From Linnemannia hyalina (Eukaryota > Mortierellomycota > Mortierellomycetes > Mortierellales > Mortierellaceae), in the NCBI GenBank assembly GCA_019671135.1, contig JAHRHY010000017.1, forward strand, positions 62,001 through 126,000: DNA of 64,000 bases, given 5' to 3'. The notes below the pieces were generated by a model that was not told where the DNA came from, made no database searches, and saw only the letters and a list, made by a program, of their open reading frames with translations. Made by a program: the position numbers and the translations under genes. Below are positions 51,901-63,198 of the stretch, one piece after another (positions within the stretch are counted from its first letter, which is position 1; every line of letters starts with the position of its first letter).

Positions 51901-52131
51901 TTTGAAAAATGGGAAAGGAACATGAGAGTCGATTCATTTATGGAAGGAAAGGCGCTCGGAGAGAAAGTGAGCATTACTCATTAGAGGCAATTAGCACATG
52001 CACACTTCAGTGCTGTTCCTGAGTGGAAATCAATAGGCTAGTTTGGTATTGTTTTTTCTTCACTTTTATTTTTTCTTTCAGTGTGGACGCCAATTCATTT
52101 TAAGAGATTGAGACGAACAAAATGACATGGC

Positions 52132-53597
52132 CTATGGCTGGGTATCCATTGACATCGAGCTTCCCGTCCGCGACATTGGCTGGTCCTCTGAAATGGTGAC
52201 ACTGGCCATCTGCTGCTCAATCACTTTGGTATCCCTCTGTTGACGAGTGGATAACCCTCCAGAGGGCCTCTTTTGTTTAGGAACAGGCACGCTGTATCCT
52301 TCAACCTCATCTCCTCCACCGATGCCAAATGATTCTTGCATCTGCTGATCCATGTCACTCATATCCAATGGTTCGTGAGGAATCTCGCTCACGGTGTCCC
52401 TCTCCACGATCTTGATGAAAGACGGAGTTGCTGGTACAGAGGCGAGAATCGATTGGACATATGAGTTTCCGAGAGAATTGGACGAAGGCATGTTTGTCGC
52501 GGTTGTTGATGTTGGCGACGCTGGTCCTTCTGGGGTTTGTCCTGTGGCGCTTGCGAGGCTGTGTGTTGGTAAGCTGAATGCTGGAGATGTTTTGATCTCC
52601 TGCTCTTGCTCCCTGTTTGCCGCACGTAATGCCTGGTATTCACTACAATTTCACAGAGAAACGATAGTGTTAGCTATCTATAATTATCAATTGAAGAAAG
52701 AATTTAGCAACAAAGGAACAGCGACAACTGATGACATGCGTGAGACTTACGCGAGTTCCATGTCTAGGGGAACGATGGAAACTTGAGTGATCCTCAGGTG
52801 TTCTGGATCATTGTCCCGCAGGTATAGGGGGTCCTCAGTTAATTGGCCTTCCAGCCACCGCGAAGCTGTCAGGCAAGTCGATGAACAGTATTGCTTGAGC
52901 ACTGAGATATCAAAGACTTTTCGCTCCTGTAAAGAGATCCTGAACTTGCCCTTGATATCCTATTTTGTCATAAAGAGGATTAGAAATAAAATAATCCGTT
53001 GTGAGTACCTCTTTTTTTCTTTGACAAATTGGTCCTTGATATGAACACAGACAGAGTCCATAAGATGGCGAACTACAAGACATACCCTTGGTGGCTTGGC
53101 GCACAGCGGGTATCCACAAAGCTTGACGATGTTCCTCTCCTCGATGATCTCCTTGTAGTGAGACTGTTTGATGCGGTTCGACTATTGAAGGTAAAGCGCA
53201 GGTAATAATGGCACTGATATAACTTCTGTCCTGTATGTCATGTATGCCAAGGATGGCTCATTGATACAGTTGTCTCCCGTGTGCGTAACGACGTAGAAAA
53301 GGAAAAAAAAAAAATACTCACCGCCTCACCCAATGTCTCCTCGGTCACAGGGTCAAGGAGGACCTCCTGCCACTGGAGCACCATGGTTTCAAACTTCTTT
53401 CGCAACTCGATATTTTGTTGAATAAGCTGTTGCTTCCGGTTCAGCTTGTTTTCTCCTTGGCCTTCCGCGGCGGCAGGAGCAGGCTGTTGTCCAGGCGAGG
53501 CGGGTGTTGTTGCTGTTGTTGGTTGGCGTGGCAAGTATCGGTCGACCAGAGGTGACCTGTCGACCACAATGTCGTCCCTCATCGTTGGTCTTGACAT
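52132..53597 (-). CDS. RTR1: RNA polymerase II CTD phosphatase, RTR1/RPAP2 family
   Basis: Four exons, 53597-53322, 53181-53086, 52959-52751 and 52642-52132, join in phase to 363 aa. The zinc-binding RTR1 module is clear: EERNIVKLCGYPLCAKPPR (first Cys pair, C-x4-C), a KFRISLQERKVFDI strand, then LKQYCSSTCLTASRWLEGQL (second pair, YCSSTC). This is the fungal Rtr1/animal RPAP2 fold, reported to remove Ser5 phosphate from the Pol II CTD and to help import and recycle polymerase. The first ~55 residues are disordered (Pro/Ala/Gln). The C-terminal ~170 residues are Ser/Pro/Gln-rich with no domain seen. Introns of 104-140 nt have GTGAGT, GTATGT and GTAAGT donors. It is divergent from the ADE12 gene. 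Confidence 0.92.
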
Positions 53598-54522
53598 TGT
53601 GCTTGTATGCTTTTTCTGTCCCGTTGTTTTTTAATTGTTGGTTGGTTGTTTGGTTGATGAAAAAAGAGAGAGATTGGTTTCTCAGTGTGCGCGAGTTGCT
53701 GTTGTTGCTGTTGTTGTTGTTGAAACTCCAAATGAGTCGTTTTGTCGTTCGTGTCGCAGAATGTCCAGAAGTCTTTTTAGGTTTGGAGGGGAGAAAGGAA
53801 GGAAAGGAACTTTTTTTTCGTTTCCACACTTTGCATTTTAGAGGCGCGAATCACCTGACACCTCCAATTGCCGTTCCACGGCATGGATCAGGCGTCCAGC
53901 TTCGGCTTCACACACACAACACAGGTACTCACTGCAACGGCCAAAGAAGCACACAAGGAATTATCTATGCATTGGATATGCTGCATGCCAGATCGGATAC
54001 AAGCTTGTACCTCCTTGTTGGATAGGAATTGAAAACCAGCCTGGACACCCTTCGTCTTGATTGATCGCTTAGAGTGCAGCGGAGACGGCCCCCTTTCGGG
54101 CTATTACCCTAGAATGGACATCTTTTCACTTCCAGATAACTGCTACTTGCGAGCGAGCGAGTGAGTGATTTTCCGGCCATGACAGACGTCTATCCCTTTA
54201 CCCCCGTAACGGATAAGACCTCTTCTTCTCAGTCGAAGGAACGTCACGATTGGCCGATGAGAACAACAAAAAGTGCTTCGAGTCAGAGAAGAAAAAAAAA
54301 ATTTAAAGAGTCCGACCGATGACTGCTACGATGGACAGGGTACAGTACAGTGTGCGAAGGCAAAGCCAGAAAAGAGAATAAAAGGCAGCAGAGCAGTAGG
54401 CCCATTTGCTTTCTTGCAACAACTCCCGTTCATTTCAACAACACCTCCCCACTGTTGATCTTACCTCATTGCACCCCTCCCTCCCTTCCGCCCTTCACAA
54501 CAACAACAACAAAACACCAACA
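53598..54522. promoter_or_regulatory. Divergent promoter region RTR1 / ADE12
   Basis: 925 bp shared by two divergent genes. It contains a TTG-repeat (CAA on minus) leader near RTR1 (53690-53730) and a CAACAACAA leader directly before the ADE12 ATG (54490-54520). No gene is supported between. Confidence 0.5.
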
Positions 54523-56919
54523 ATGACCTCCCAAAAGTCGGCCGGTATGTCCTCCAAGGGCGTCACCGTCGTTCTCGGTGCTCAGTGGGGCGACGAAGGA
54601 AAGGGAAAGCTCTCCGACATCCTCTCCCAGGAAGCCGATGTCTGCGCCCGCTGCCAGGTAACTCCTTGTTCATTTTGGATGACAGTACTTGATTTGTCTT
54701 GTCTTTCTGTTTTTGTTGATGCAATGGCACAACCACTATCAACAAGCGGTCTGAAGGAGCGAGCAAAAAAGAAAGAGAAAGAAAAATGTTAAAGAGGACA
54801 CTTTGATCTACCATGCATTCTAACAACCGTCTTTCTTTCAACCGAACTTGCTATGCAATAAATAGGGTGGCAACAATGCTGGACACACCATCGTTGTCGG
54901 CAAGACCAAGTATGACTTCCACATGCTCCCTTCCGGTAAGGATCACGATAACAACGAGGATCGAGAGACTCTTCAAGATATGGACAACATTGCAACAAAC
55001 ACAAAGGATTCATCTTCGGTGTCGGATGAAGATCGACAACAACCACAACAAGGAAAACCGCTGACTCTTTTTTTTTGCTTAAAACATCTATATATGTATG
55101 TGTGAATAGGTCTTGTGAACGAGAACTGCACCTCTGTTGTTGGTGCCGGTGTCGTTGTTCATGTTCCTTCGTTCTTCGAGGAGCTCACTAGCCTCGAGAA
55201 GAAGGGTAAGTTTGCTTCTTTTTTCTCCTTCCCCTTCCATTCCCCCAACAAGAACTGCGTTTTGTTCAATTGACTTGAACAACCGCATTTCCTTCGTTTG
55301 TTGTTATTTTTTCTTATTCACTTCAGTCATATATGTATGGATCCCCACTATTTTTATGATTGTGCAGCCGCTCATCTCCGCTTTGGTCCGCTTGATCCCT
55401 TCTTCGATTCGCATTGTTTTTCTAACCTTTCTCCCCTTCATCTTGACTCTTCGTCCTTCTTTCGTTTCTTCTTCGATCCTTCCAGGTTTGGACTGCACCG
55501 GACGTCTCTTTGTCTCTGACAGAGCTCACCTTGTCTTTGATATCCACCAGATCATCGATGGCCTCAAGGAGCTGGAGTTGGGTCGTGGAAGGTAATTGTC
55601 TTCTTTCATCTGTGCGCTAAATTTGACCCGTTGATTTGTTGTTGCTGGGACAACAAGACCATGAGAAAGAAGGGAAAAAAAGACAAAGGCGAAACTGGAC
55701 CAGCATTAACATGCGGCACCACACAGACCTGGGAGAGGGAGAGTTTATTTCAGGCACAACTGTAAATTCCATGACTCACAGCCCACTCAATTTCACACAC
55801 TCATATTCACACGCCCATCTTTCTTTCTGTTCAATTGTCATGAATATTAGCATTGGAACCACCCGCAAGGGAATTGGCCCAACCTACTCTTCCAAGGCCT
55901 CCCGTTCCGGTCTCCGTGTCCACCACCTGTACAACTTTGAGGAGTTTTCAGAAAAGTTCCGCACTCTCGTCGAGAACAAGCACAAGCGCTACGGTGCCTT
56001 TGAATACGACGTCGAGGCCGAGCTCGCCAGATATAAGGTACGTCCCTCCCTGTTCGTTGTTATCAAGGATTGCATTCTCATGGACTACCTGTTATCCCAT
56101 CTTATTGAAAAGATACTCAAGGAGCATAGCCCTTATTCAGTTAACCGATCCTGTGCCAGAGTTGACTAACGCATGAATCTTCCTTTAACATTGTACCTAT
56201 ACAAACAGGTGTTGGCTGAGAAGCTCAAGCCATATGTCATTGACAGTGTCTACTTCATGCACAAGGCGATCAAGGACAAGAAGAAGGTCCTCGTCGAGGG
56301 AGCCAACGCATTGATGCTTGATCTCGACTGGGGCACCTATCCCTATGTGACCTCGTCCAACACTGCCATCGGAGGTGTCTGCACAGGTCTCGGTATCCCA
56401 CCCCAGACCATCCAGAAGGTTGTTGGTGTCGTCAAGGCCTACACCACCCGTGTTGGTGGTGGCCCCTTCCCCACTGAGCAGCTGAACGAGATTGGCGAGT
56501 ACCTCCAGCGCGTCGGTTTCGAGGTCGGAGTGACGACTGGTCGCAAGCGTCGCTGCGGATGGTTGGATATGGTCGTCGTCAACTACTCGACCATTATCAA
56601 CGGATACACGTCGCTCAACATTACCAAGTTGGACATTTTGGACCAGCTGGACGAGATCAAGATCGGAGTGGCCTACAAGGTCGACGGCAAGGTCCTCGAG
56701 GGCTTCCCTGCCAACCTGTCGCTGCTGGAGAACGTCGAGGTCGTCTACGAGACCATGCCCGGCTGGAAGACCGACATCTCCAAGTGCCGTACCTTCGATG
56801 ATCTCCCCGTCAACGCCCAGAAGTATATCCACCGCATTGAGGAGATCTGCGGGGTCCCAATTGAGTGGATCGGTGTCGGTGTCGACCGTGACGATATGGT
56901 TGTCATTCCCCAGGCATAA
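54523..56919 (+). CDS. ADE12: Adenylosuccinate synthetase
   Basis: Six exons, 54523-54657, 54866-54935, 55110-55205, 55486-55591, 55851-56037 and 56209-56919, join in phase to 434 aa (yeast Ade12: 433). The enzyme converts IMP and aspartate to adenylosuccinate using GTP, the first committed step of AMP synthesis, in the cytosol. Signature elements are in order: the GTP-binding loop and catalytic Asp/Lys in [27 protein letters not shown] (His catalysis), [76 protein letters not shown] and the [12 protein letters not shown] substrate loop. All expected catalytic residues are present. Splice sites are standard (GTAACT, GTAAGG, GTAAGT, GTAATT, GTACGT). Confidence 0.98.
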
Positions 56920-57189
56920 AGACCATGCACTCCGAAGAAGAAGAAGAAGAAGAAGCATGCGAGTGCCCTGCTGTTGAATGAAGATGACGTAGAAGAAGGC
57001 GCGCTTGTATATTTATATTACAATCCCATTCAACCCAAACCCACAACTACCAGTATCAATTACATTAAATGCATAGGAAGGAAGACCTCTTAGAGATCCA
57101 CCTGCGAATCGACCCTTTGATGGTCATAACAAACGAAATAAAAAACATCGCAGTCAAGATAGACATCACGTACAACTCTCCCTATCAGT

Positions 57190-57760
57190 TTTCTTATTCA
57201 TATCGGACTCCTTCAAGCCCCTCAAGTGCACCAAACGAAACGAGCCCACGTTGGTGGTCCACGTTGGCAGAGCGGGAATGCCCTTTGGCGGACTCTTCCG
57301 GTTCATCCCCAGGGGACGGGGGATAATCAAACCCGCATCTGGTTTCCAAACGAATAAGAACAGCCCGCATAACAACGAGGTCGTCCACCCTGCCAGTGTC
57401 CTATTCTTTTCTTCCATTTGAGTCCGTGGACTTTAAGATATGCAGCTGTCCATCGCTGTTATTATTGGCAGTAGTGGGGTAAGGAAGGAGGATCTCTCTC
57501 TCTCTTGCTCTTTCGCTGGCTCTGTTCCCGCTCCACGACGTCTATATAGATCGACCAATTGCTCGTCTTCTTTAATATGGATTGCTCCATCCTCCCCTGT
57601 CTGTCTGGCATATGGAAACCAGCAATGAATCGGATATTTACTTTTCTTTTTTTTGAAGGACCGAATGAATAAGGCAGATGAGATGTCGTGTCTTTGTGTT
57701 GCTTGTGTAGTTGGATGAGTGGATGCCGTGTGCTATGATGGGTGCGACAATTGTGGGTGA
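57190..57760 (-). other. Candidate minus-strand exons, unproven gene
   Basis: Two segments look coding on the minus strand. 57388-57194 gives DDLVVMRAVLIRLETRCGFD through a SPGDEPEESAKGHSRSA part and a stop, preceded by a GGCAG acceptor. 57590-57440 gives GEDGAIHIKEDEQLVDLYRR, then GAGTEPAKEQERERSS. I could not find a donor that joins them in phase. The product is unknown; an antisense or decayed gene is possible. Confidence 0.25.
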
Positions 57761-58840
57761 ACATGATAGGGACATGTGTGTGCGTGCTTGTGTAAAAATA
57801 GATAGGACGAGAAGTATTTACAGCACGTTTAGGGGTCTAAGGATAGGAAAAAGTGGGAAAAGATACGGGAACCAGGATAGGGAATAGTTAGCGAGATAGT
57901 AAGTGCTTGTGTTTGTGTTTGACACTAGGCCGCCAAGAGACCAATTCTGGTTGTGCAAGGCAGGAACGCAAAAACTGGTTGTTTTGCAAAAATGACACGA
58001 GAAGAAAGCAAAAAAAAAGAAAGCGGCGAACGGTGACGGGACCGATTGGAAAGAAGGTGCTGGAGGATTTGTTTATGATTGACATGTGGAGCCAGGAATA
58101 TATGAAAAATAGGAAAGAGAGTGTGTCAATTGCATGAGCTGGGTTGTATCGTTTTTTATTAGTTTCTCATAAGGAGCATGAATGTTAGTTACGGTTACGG
58201 GACCCGGTGGTTGTACAGACTCAAGAACCGGATAAGGAGCACCGATGAAGAGGTAATGGGTTAACAGAGAACTCAGAATGTGAGTAGGTTTCGTTGTTCA
58301 GTCCCAATTGCTCAACCGGGGATGTGAGTACAAAGCAATAAGGCAGATGAACGAACGAGTATGGGCGTCTGCTCTGAGCGCATATGAAGGCAGCGAAAGT
58401 AAGAGGCTATGTATGAGCAATTGTTCATTTTACTTTGAATTGAAGTTGTCGGTTGCTCGTGATGGCGACATCGAAGCTAAGGCGTCGAGGTTGTCGTGCA
58501 CAGACTAGAGAGGCGATGAATGGTTGCACAGCGTTAAGCTGGAGCCGAAAGTAAAGAAAGAGTCACTCGTGTGTGCGTTCGTATATGTGTTCGTATGTGT
58601 GCCTGGACAGATGTTCATCTTGCCAGGATACTCATCTTTGTCGGCCCGTCTGTCAATTTATCTCTCCCTGATTCGTGCAATTTGCGGATCTGTCAATCGC
58701 ACTCGTCTCGGCACCATCTGGACTGAGCAAAGAAGCACAAGAAAAAAGATTACAGCACAATGGTAAAGGATGATGTCGTTCTTGGTCGACTTCATAGTGG
58801 TGATGTCGCCATAGTTGGGCCTTTGGATTTCGTCCCTCTT

Positions 58841-58881
<41 letters not shown>

Positions 58882-60400
58882 GTCAGGCACACCATTTTAG
58901 GTTCATATGTCGGGTAGCCTCCACTTCAATTGCTGTGGGATAGGTAGGGGCCAGACTAAAGGGAACAAAAAGAATATCAACGATGACGACCATGTGTGAA
59001 ATCAGTAATGAATTGTTTCCTTTAGGCATTTTCTCTGAGGTGTCGCAAAGACCGACAAGACCGCGACGGCGACCGGCGTTATGCCTTATTCAGCACCAAA
59101 AGAGGAATCAGGAACGACAATGGGCGATGATGGTGTGCTGCGGTGTTTTGTTCTCGGAACAGAACAGAAAAGGGATGAGGGGTTCAATTATTTATCCAGC
59201 AATGGGAAATGAGCGGGAGAGCGAGAGGGCGGGGCGGTGACCAGGAAAAGGAAAAGGAAATTCCAAAAAATGACGACATTATATCAAAGGCATTTGTCAC
59301 ACAAAGGAAAGAAAAAGAAACAAAGAACGCAAAGGAATACGCAAATGGTGTGTGGATGTGGATGACTACGTACCGCGCATTCTCTCTTTTTGTTTTCGTT
59401 TCGCACTGGCTGGGCTGAATAGCATGTTTTTGGCAAGTCGGCGGCCGGCTGGGGTAATCGAAAAAGGCGTATCTTTTTTCCCTTTTTCTCGATTGAGGAC
59501 GAAACAGGGCCAGAGACAGCTGTTGTGACAAATAGTATCAGATGCTTTGTGCTTGAGATTGGATAGGGACAGAAGTGAAGGTGAGAGATAGAGGACGAGA
59601 AAGAAGGGTGTGTTTGGCTATCACAAAGACAACGAAGTCGTAGAGAAAGCGACGATCGCATCGACATGAACAGAGAAAAAGAGATATATAGAGAGAGACA
59701 GAATCCTCCTGACTGTCATGCAAAACGGCAATCTACAAAACTTGACCCAAAGAAGGGTTTTATTCGGGACAAGATAGTTAGGAGGAAGAGATACAGAGAG
59801 AGAAAGCAAGAAAGCAAACATGGAGAAGGGACGAGCGCATTGACAATTGTAATAATGCGGTGGCGAAATAAGGACGGGATGGGCGAATGTTGTTGCTTTG
59901 TTACGTCTTTGGGTCAATTGAGGTGCGAGGGTGCAGTCGGTGAGAAGGGACATGTGTGGGTTGGGACTGACAAACCAGAAGGAGAATGAGGGGATGGTTT
60001 GTGCGAGCAAGGTGATTGAGTGTGTGTGAATGAATAATGACTGAATGGTCATGTACAGAGAGTGAGTTCGTGGGTAAGGATGACTCTTTTTTGTGCGTTT
60101 TAGAGGAACCACGAATCAGCGGAGTGGAGACAGACACACAGCAGCAGCAGGTGTCAGGATGAGAACAATGGTCGGGATCCCCGCCAGACAGATAGGAAAT
60201 TGTCAAAGAATGAGTCGATTATCTATCTGGAGTGGTGTGCGATATTCGATTGAATTGAAAAGTAATATTTTCAGAATACTCCCTCTTGCCTATCGATACA
60301 AGTGTCGTAATATCGAATCAGATGTATCGAATCGCACACTCACCACCTCATCACACCTTCATATGGTGTCAGCCTGGCTGCTGCTCATATAAATACAGAC
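57761..60400. other. Gene-poor region with one small candidate gene
   Basis: No firm gene. On the minus strand 58655-59035 has a possible small multi-exon gene: an ATG near 59031 (MPKGNNS), a segment EIQRPNYGDITTMKSTKNDI near 58830-58770, and QMVPRRVRLTDPQIARIRER ending with a stop at about 58656, preceded by a CTTTGCTCAG acceptor. A (CT)n run (about 58849-58877) lies in its putative intron. The remaining sequence has only short low-complexity frames. Confidence 0.3.
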
Positions 60401-60556
60401 ACGCCCACCCTCTTTTTGTCTTGTTCTTTACTTGTTACCAAACAATCCTCACCATCTCAACCTTCACCTTCTCCACACTACTACTACCACCTCTACCAAC
60501 GCTCACCAGCCAACCAAACCAAACCAACTCGACTTGACCTTCTAAGCGTCCTTCTT

Positions 60557-60646
60557 ATGTCTTCTCTCCGCCTCAACAACTCTTCAACTCTCCTCAGCCT
60601 CACTTCAACGAGCACCGCTTCACTCTCCTCACCGACTACCAGCTAA
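60557..60646 (+). promoter_or_regulatory. Upstream ORF in the ECL1-type leader
   Basis: A 30-codon frame with its own ATG (TTATGTC context), encoding MSSLRLNNSSTLLSLTSTST plus nine further residues and TAA, sits 108 bp upstream of the main ATG in a CT-rich leader. If transcribed it would be translated first and could restrain the main frame. The transcription start is not known. Confidence 0.45.
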
Positions 60647-60754
60647 ATAGCTTTTTATATATTATTTTTTTAACTCTGTCTGCTTGACCAAGCTACAACA
60701 CAACCAACCCTCACCCCAAAAAACACCACCTACTACCCACCAACAATCTACCAA

Positions 60755-61334
60755 ATGGATCTTAACTGGTGCCCCGTCTGCGAACAGCACATCCCCCTCG
60801 CCTGGGAGGTAAGGCCCTTGTTGATTGCTAATAACTGATGAACCAACAGTGAGACCATTTAGCAACAAATCATCCTAACGCTCTTCCTCTCTTTGTTCAC
60901 TATCAACTCAATAGTCGAGCCTTTACTGCTCTGATCGCTGCAAGAAGGCCGATGCCCTCGCTTCCCAGTCCACTGCCACTGGAGCCCCTGCCGGATACCC
61001 TGGGCAGATGATGATGGACTCCTTCCCTGGACGCCATCAGCGAACCTCAACCTCATCGCCTTCGTACTCACCTCTTTCTTCGCCCACCCTTGCTGGTCTC
61101 AGCTCGACTGGCCCCTTGTCGGCCTACCCTTCGCCACCCACCTCGCCCATGAGCAACTATGTCTACAATACAACCTCTGCCTACGGCCGCATCTCGCCTG
61201 CCTCGTTCTCTTTGGGCCAGCCAGCAGCAGCAGCAACAGGAGCCGGTTACGATTTGGATTTGCGCCGCAAGTCATTGACCACTATGGCTGCTCCCCAGTA
61301 CTCGATGACCACCAAGAAGAGCAACTTCTGGTAG
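60755..61334 (+). CDS. ECL1-type life-span regulatory factor
   Basis: Two exons, 60755-60808 and 60915-61334, join in phase 0 to 157 aa. The N terminus MDLNWCPVCEQHIPLAWE, followed after the junction by SSLYCSDRCKKADA, gives a C-x2-C … C-x3-C zinc-binding pattern typical of the Ecl1/life-span regulatory factor family (PF12855-type). The rest is Ser/Pro/Thr-rich and disordered (SPSYSPLSSPTLAG, YPSPPTSP), with many SP/TP sites. Fission-yeast Ecl1-3 extend chronological life span and act in starvation signalling downstream of nutrient-responsive factors; a similar regulatory role is inferred. The protein ends TTKKSNFW. The intron is 106 nt and splits exactly between the two Cys pairs. An upstream ORF lies in the leader. 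Confidence 0.85.
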
Positions 61335-63198
61335 AATCTGAAGTATGAGCTCCCTAAACCACATCCTTTTTTTTTTGTTGTAACACCTGTATTCCTATTA
61401 ATCTCCTTTTTGAAAACAACCACCAAAAAAATAAACCGAGCATCCAAAATTGTACAATACCAAGCTTTCTTTTCTTGCTTTTTCGCCATTTCCTTTCTTT
61501 TTTCGCTTGCTTTTACCATAGACCAAAAAAATAATAATAAATAACCGAGAACAATAACTATTGTATTCAAAGACAACCTTGGCATGCATGCAAAACTATG
61601 GTGGATCTACTTTGCCTGTTAGTCTGCCAAGTGTCCGTCCAATTTGTGCTGATCGTCTTTTTTTTATTCAGCGGAAGGGTCGTCGTGTCCAGACCTCTTC
61701 TCCTCTCTCTCTATCCCGCCTAGGCCTTAAAGTTATTTTTCCCCACTTCCTCGCCGACAAACAATTAAGCCATAACAAGGAAGAATGAGCACGACAACAA
61801 GAAAGGAATTGAGAAAACTCCTTAATTGTCCGAGCACCAACAATTCAACAAAAGGGCTAAAAAATCAACAAAAAGAGCAGGAATGTGGAGTTACTTGGGG
61901 GATGGGAAAAGGTGGTTATGGTTTGTCCTCTTCACAGCCCTTACTCACACATCTTTCAGGAGTAAATGGGAGAAAAGGGAACGAGGCTCAGGCACGAAAA
62001 GTAGGTTGTCATCCACTTTTTTTTCTCACGGCTTGACTTGTATGTATTGTGGACTATGATTTCTAGAATAGCTTCCGCTTTGGTTGGCCCTCCAATTGTA
62101 CGATTTGGTTATGGTGAATGGTGAAGACTTCTCTATGGCTCAACCTTCTTTGCTACCCCGCTTCGCTTGATTGCGCTTTTCTTTATCGTCGTTCTGACCT
62201 GACCCTTTTGGCTTGCGGCTGGCATGGTTGCCAGGAGGATCGGGACCATATGATGGACGAAGAACGGGTGCTGTAATTAAAACAGCAGGGAATAAAGGAT
62301 GTGCAATTGATGCGGTACAAATGGGGGAGGCATTGGCTTCCATTTTTACCTTTATTCACCGCTTACCAGGAGGACTATCCTAGGCGTGTGCTTTGATTGG
62401 ATCGAACCACAGTGTCTATTTTCCGCTCCACTTTTTTTTTTTTTCTTGAACCTTTTCTTCCTGTTATTGTGTACCATACCTGTACCTGCTGATCATGTCC
62501 AATAGAGCAATGAAAAAGGAAGGCAAGCGAAATAGGTACTAGAACAGGTACAGGGACAGGATGCGATCGCGCCTTTCCTCCTCGGGATGACCGTTCTTCC
62601 TCTTTTTCCAGTCCCTATAGCCTTTCCTGACTTGTTCTTTGGCCCTTTATTACCCCTGCGTATTCCTCCCACTTTTCCCTTTGTTGGGGTTTCTAAAGAA
62701 ACCACTTCATGAATTCCCTTAGGAACGATTCAATCGATAAAGGGGGAGGTAGAAAATCGAGGTCAAGCTCATAAGAGTCATATGCGTGCGCAATGGGATC
62801 CGCAGGTTGGTGCGAGCCAAAGGTGTCAGCTGGAGCTGCGGCGCGATATGAGTCTTTTTCTTTTGTCTGTTTTGCCTGTTCTATTTTACGCGTGCATAAG
62901 ACTCGGCTCCCTTGTTCATCCCATCCCCGATGATGATCCGGAGCGACTTACGGGAAGATAGGGGATCAAGGCAGGGTCCTAGAGAAACAACGTGGGGTTG
63001 GTTCTTTGTCGTTCTATCTTGTCTTACCAGGATGACCATTGTTCTTGATCAGAGGATAGTAGCTACATGTGTTTGGATGATTTGCCAACCGTGATACTCA
63101 ACCTTGGCGTCTCTCTACCCCATGTTTGAGTTCGCGTTGTTGTTTGATAAGGGAAGTCTAATGTTATCTTTTAAGTGTTTTTATGTTGTTGAAGGGAG
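61335..63198. other. Gene-poor region with candidate minus-strand exons
   Basis: No firm gene. Minus-strand stretches with coding character: 62265-62143 (APVLRPSYGPDPPGNHASRK, ending KEKRNQAKRGSKEG and a stop, preceded by an AATTACAG acceptor) and 62842-62700 (ADTFGSHQPADPIAHAYDSY, continuing ELDLDFLPPPLSIESFLREF). A basic segment 62690-62560 (KGKVGGIRRGNKGPKNKSGK) lies between. Phases could not be reconciled, so a multi-exon gene is possible but unproven. A T-run (62432-62444) and AT-rich 3' UTR of the ECL1-type gene (61335-61570) make up much of the rest. Confidence 0.3.

Noticed and set aside
56197..56958. Long minus-strand frame opposite the last ADE12 exon
   Set aside because: Antisense shadow of a strongly codon-biased exon; the composition is the mirror of the enzyme.
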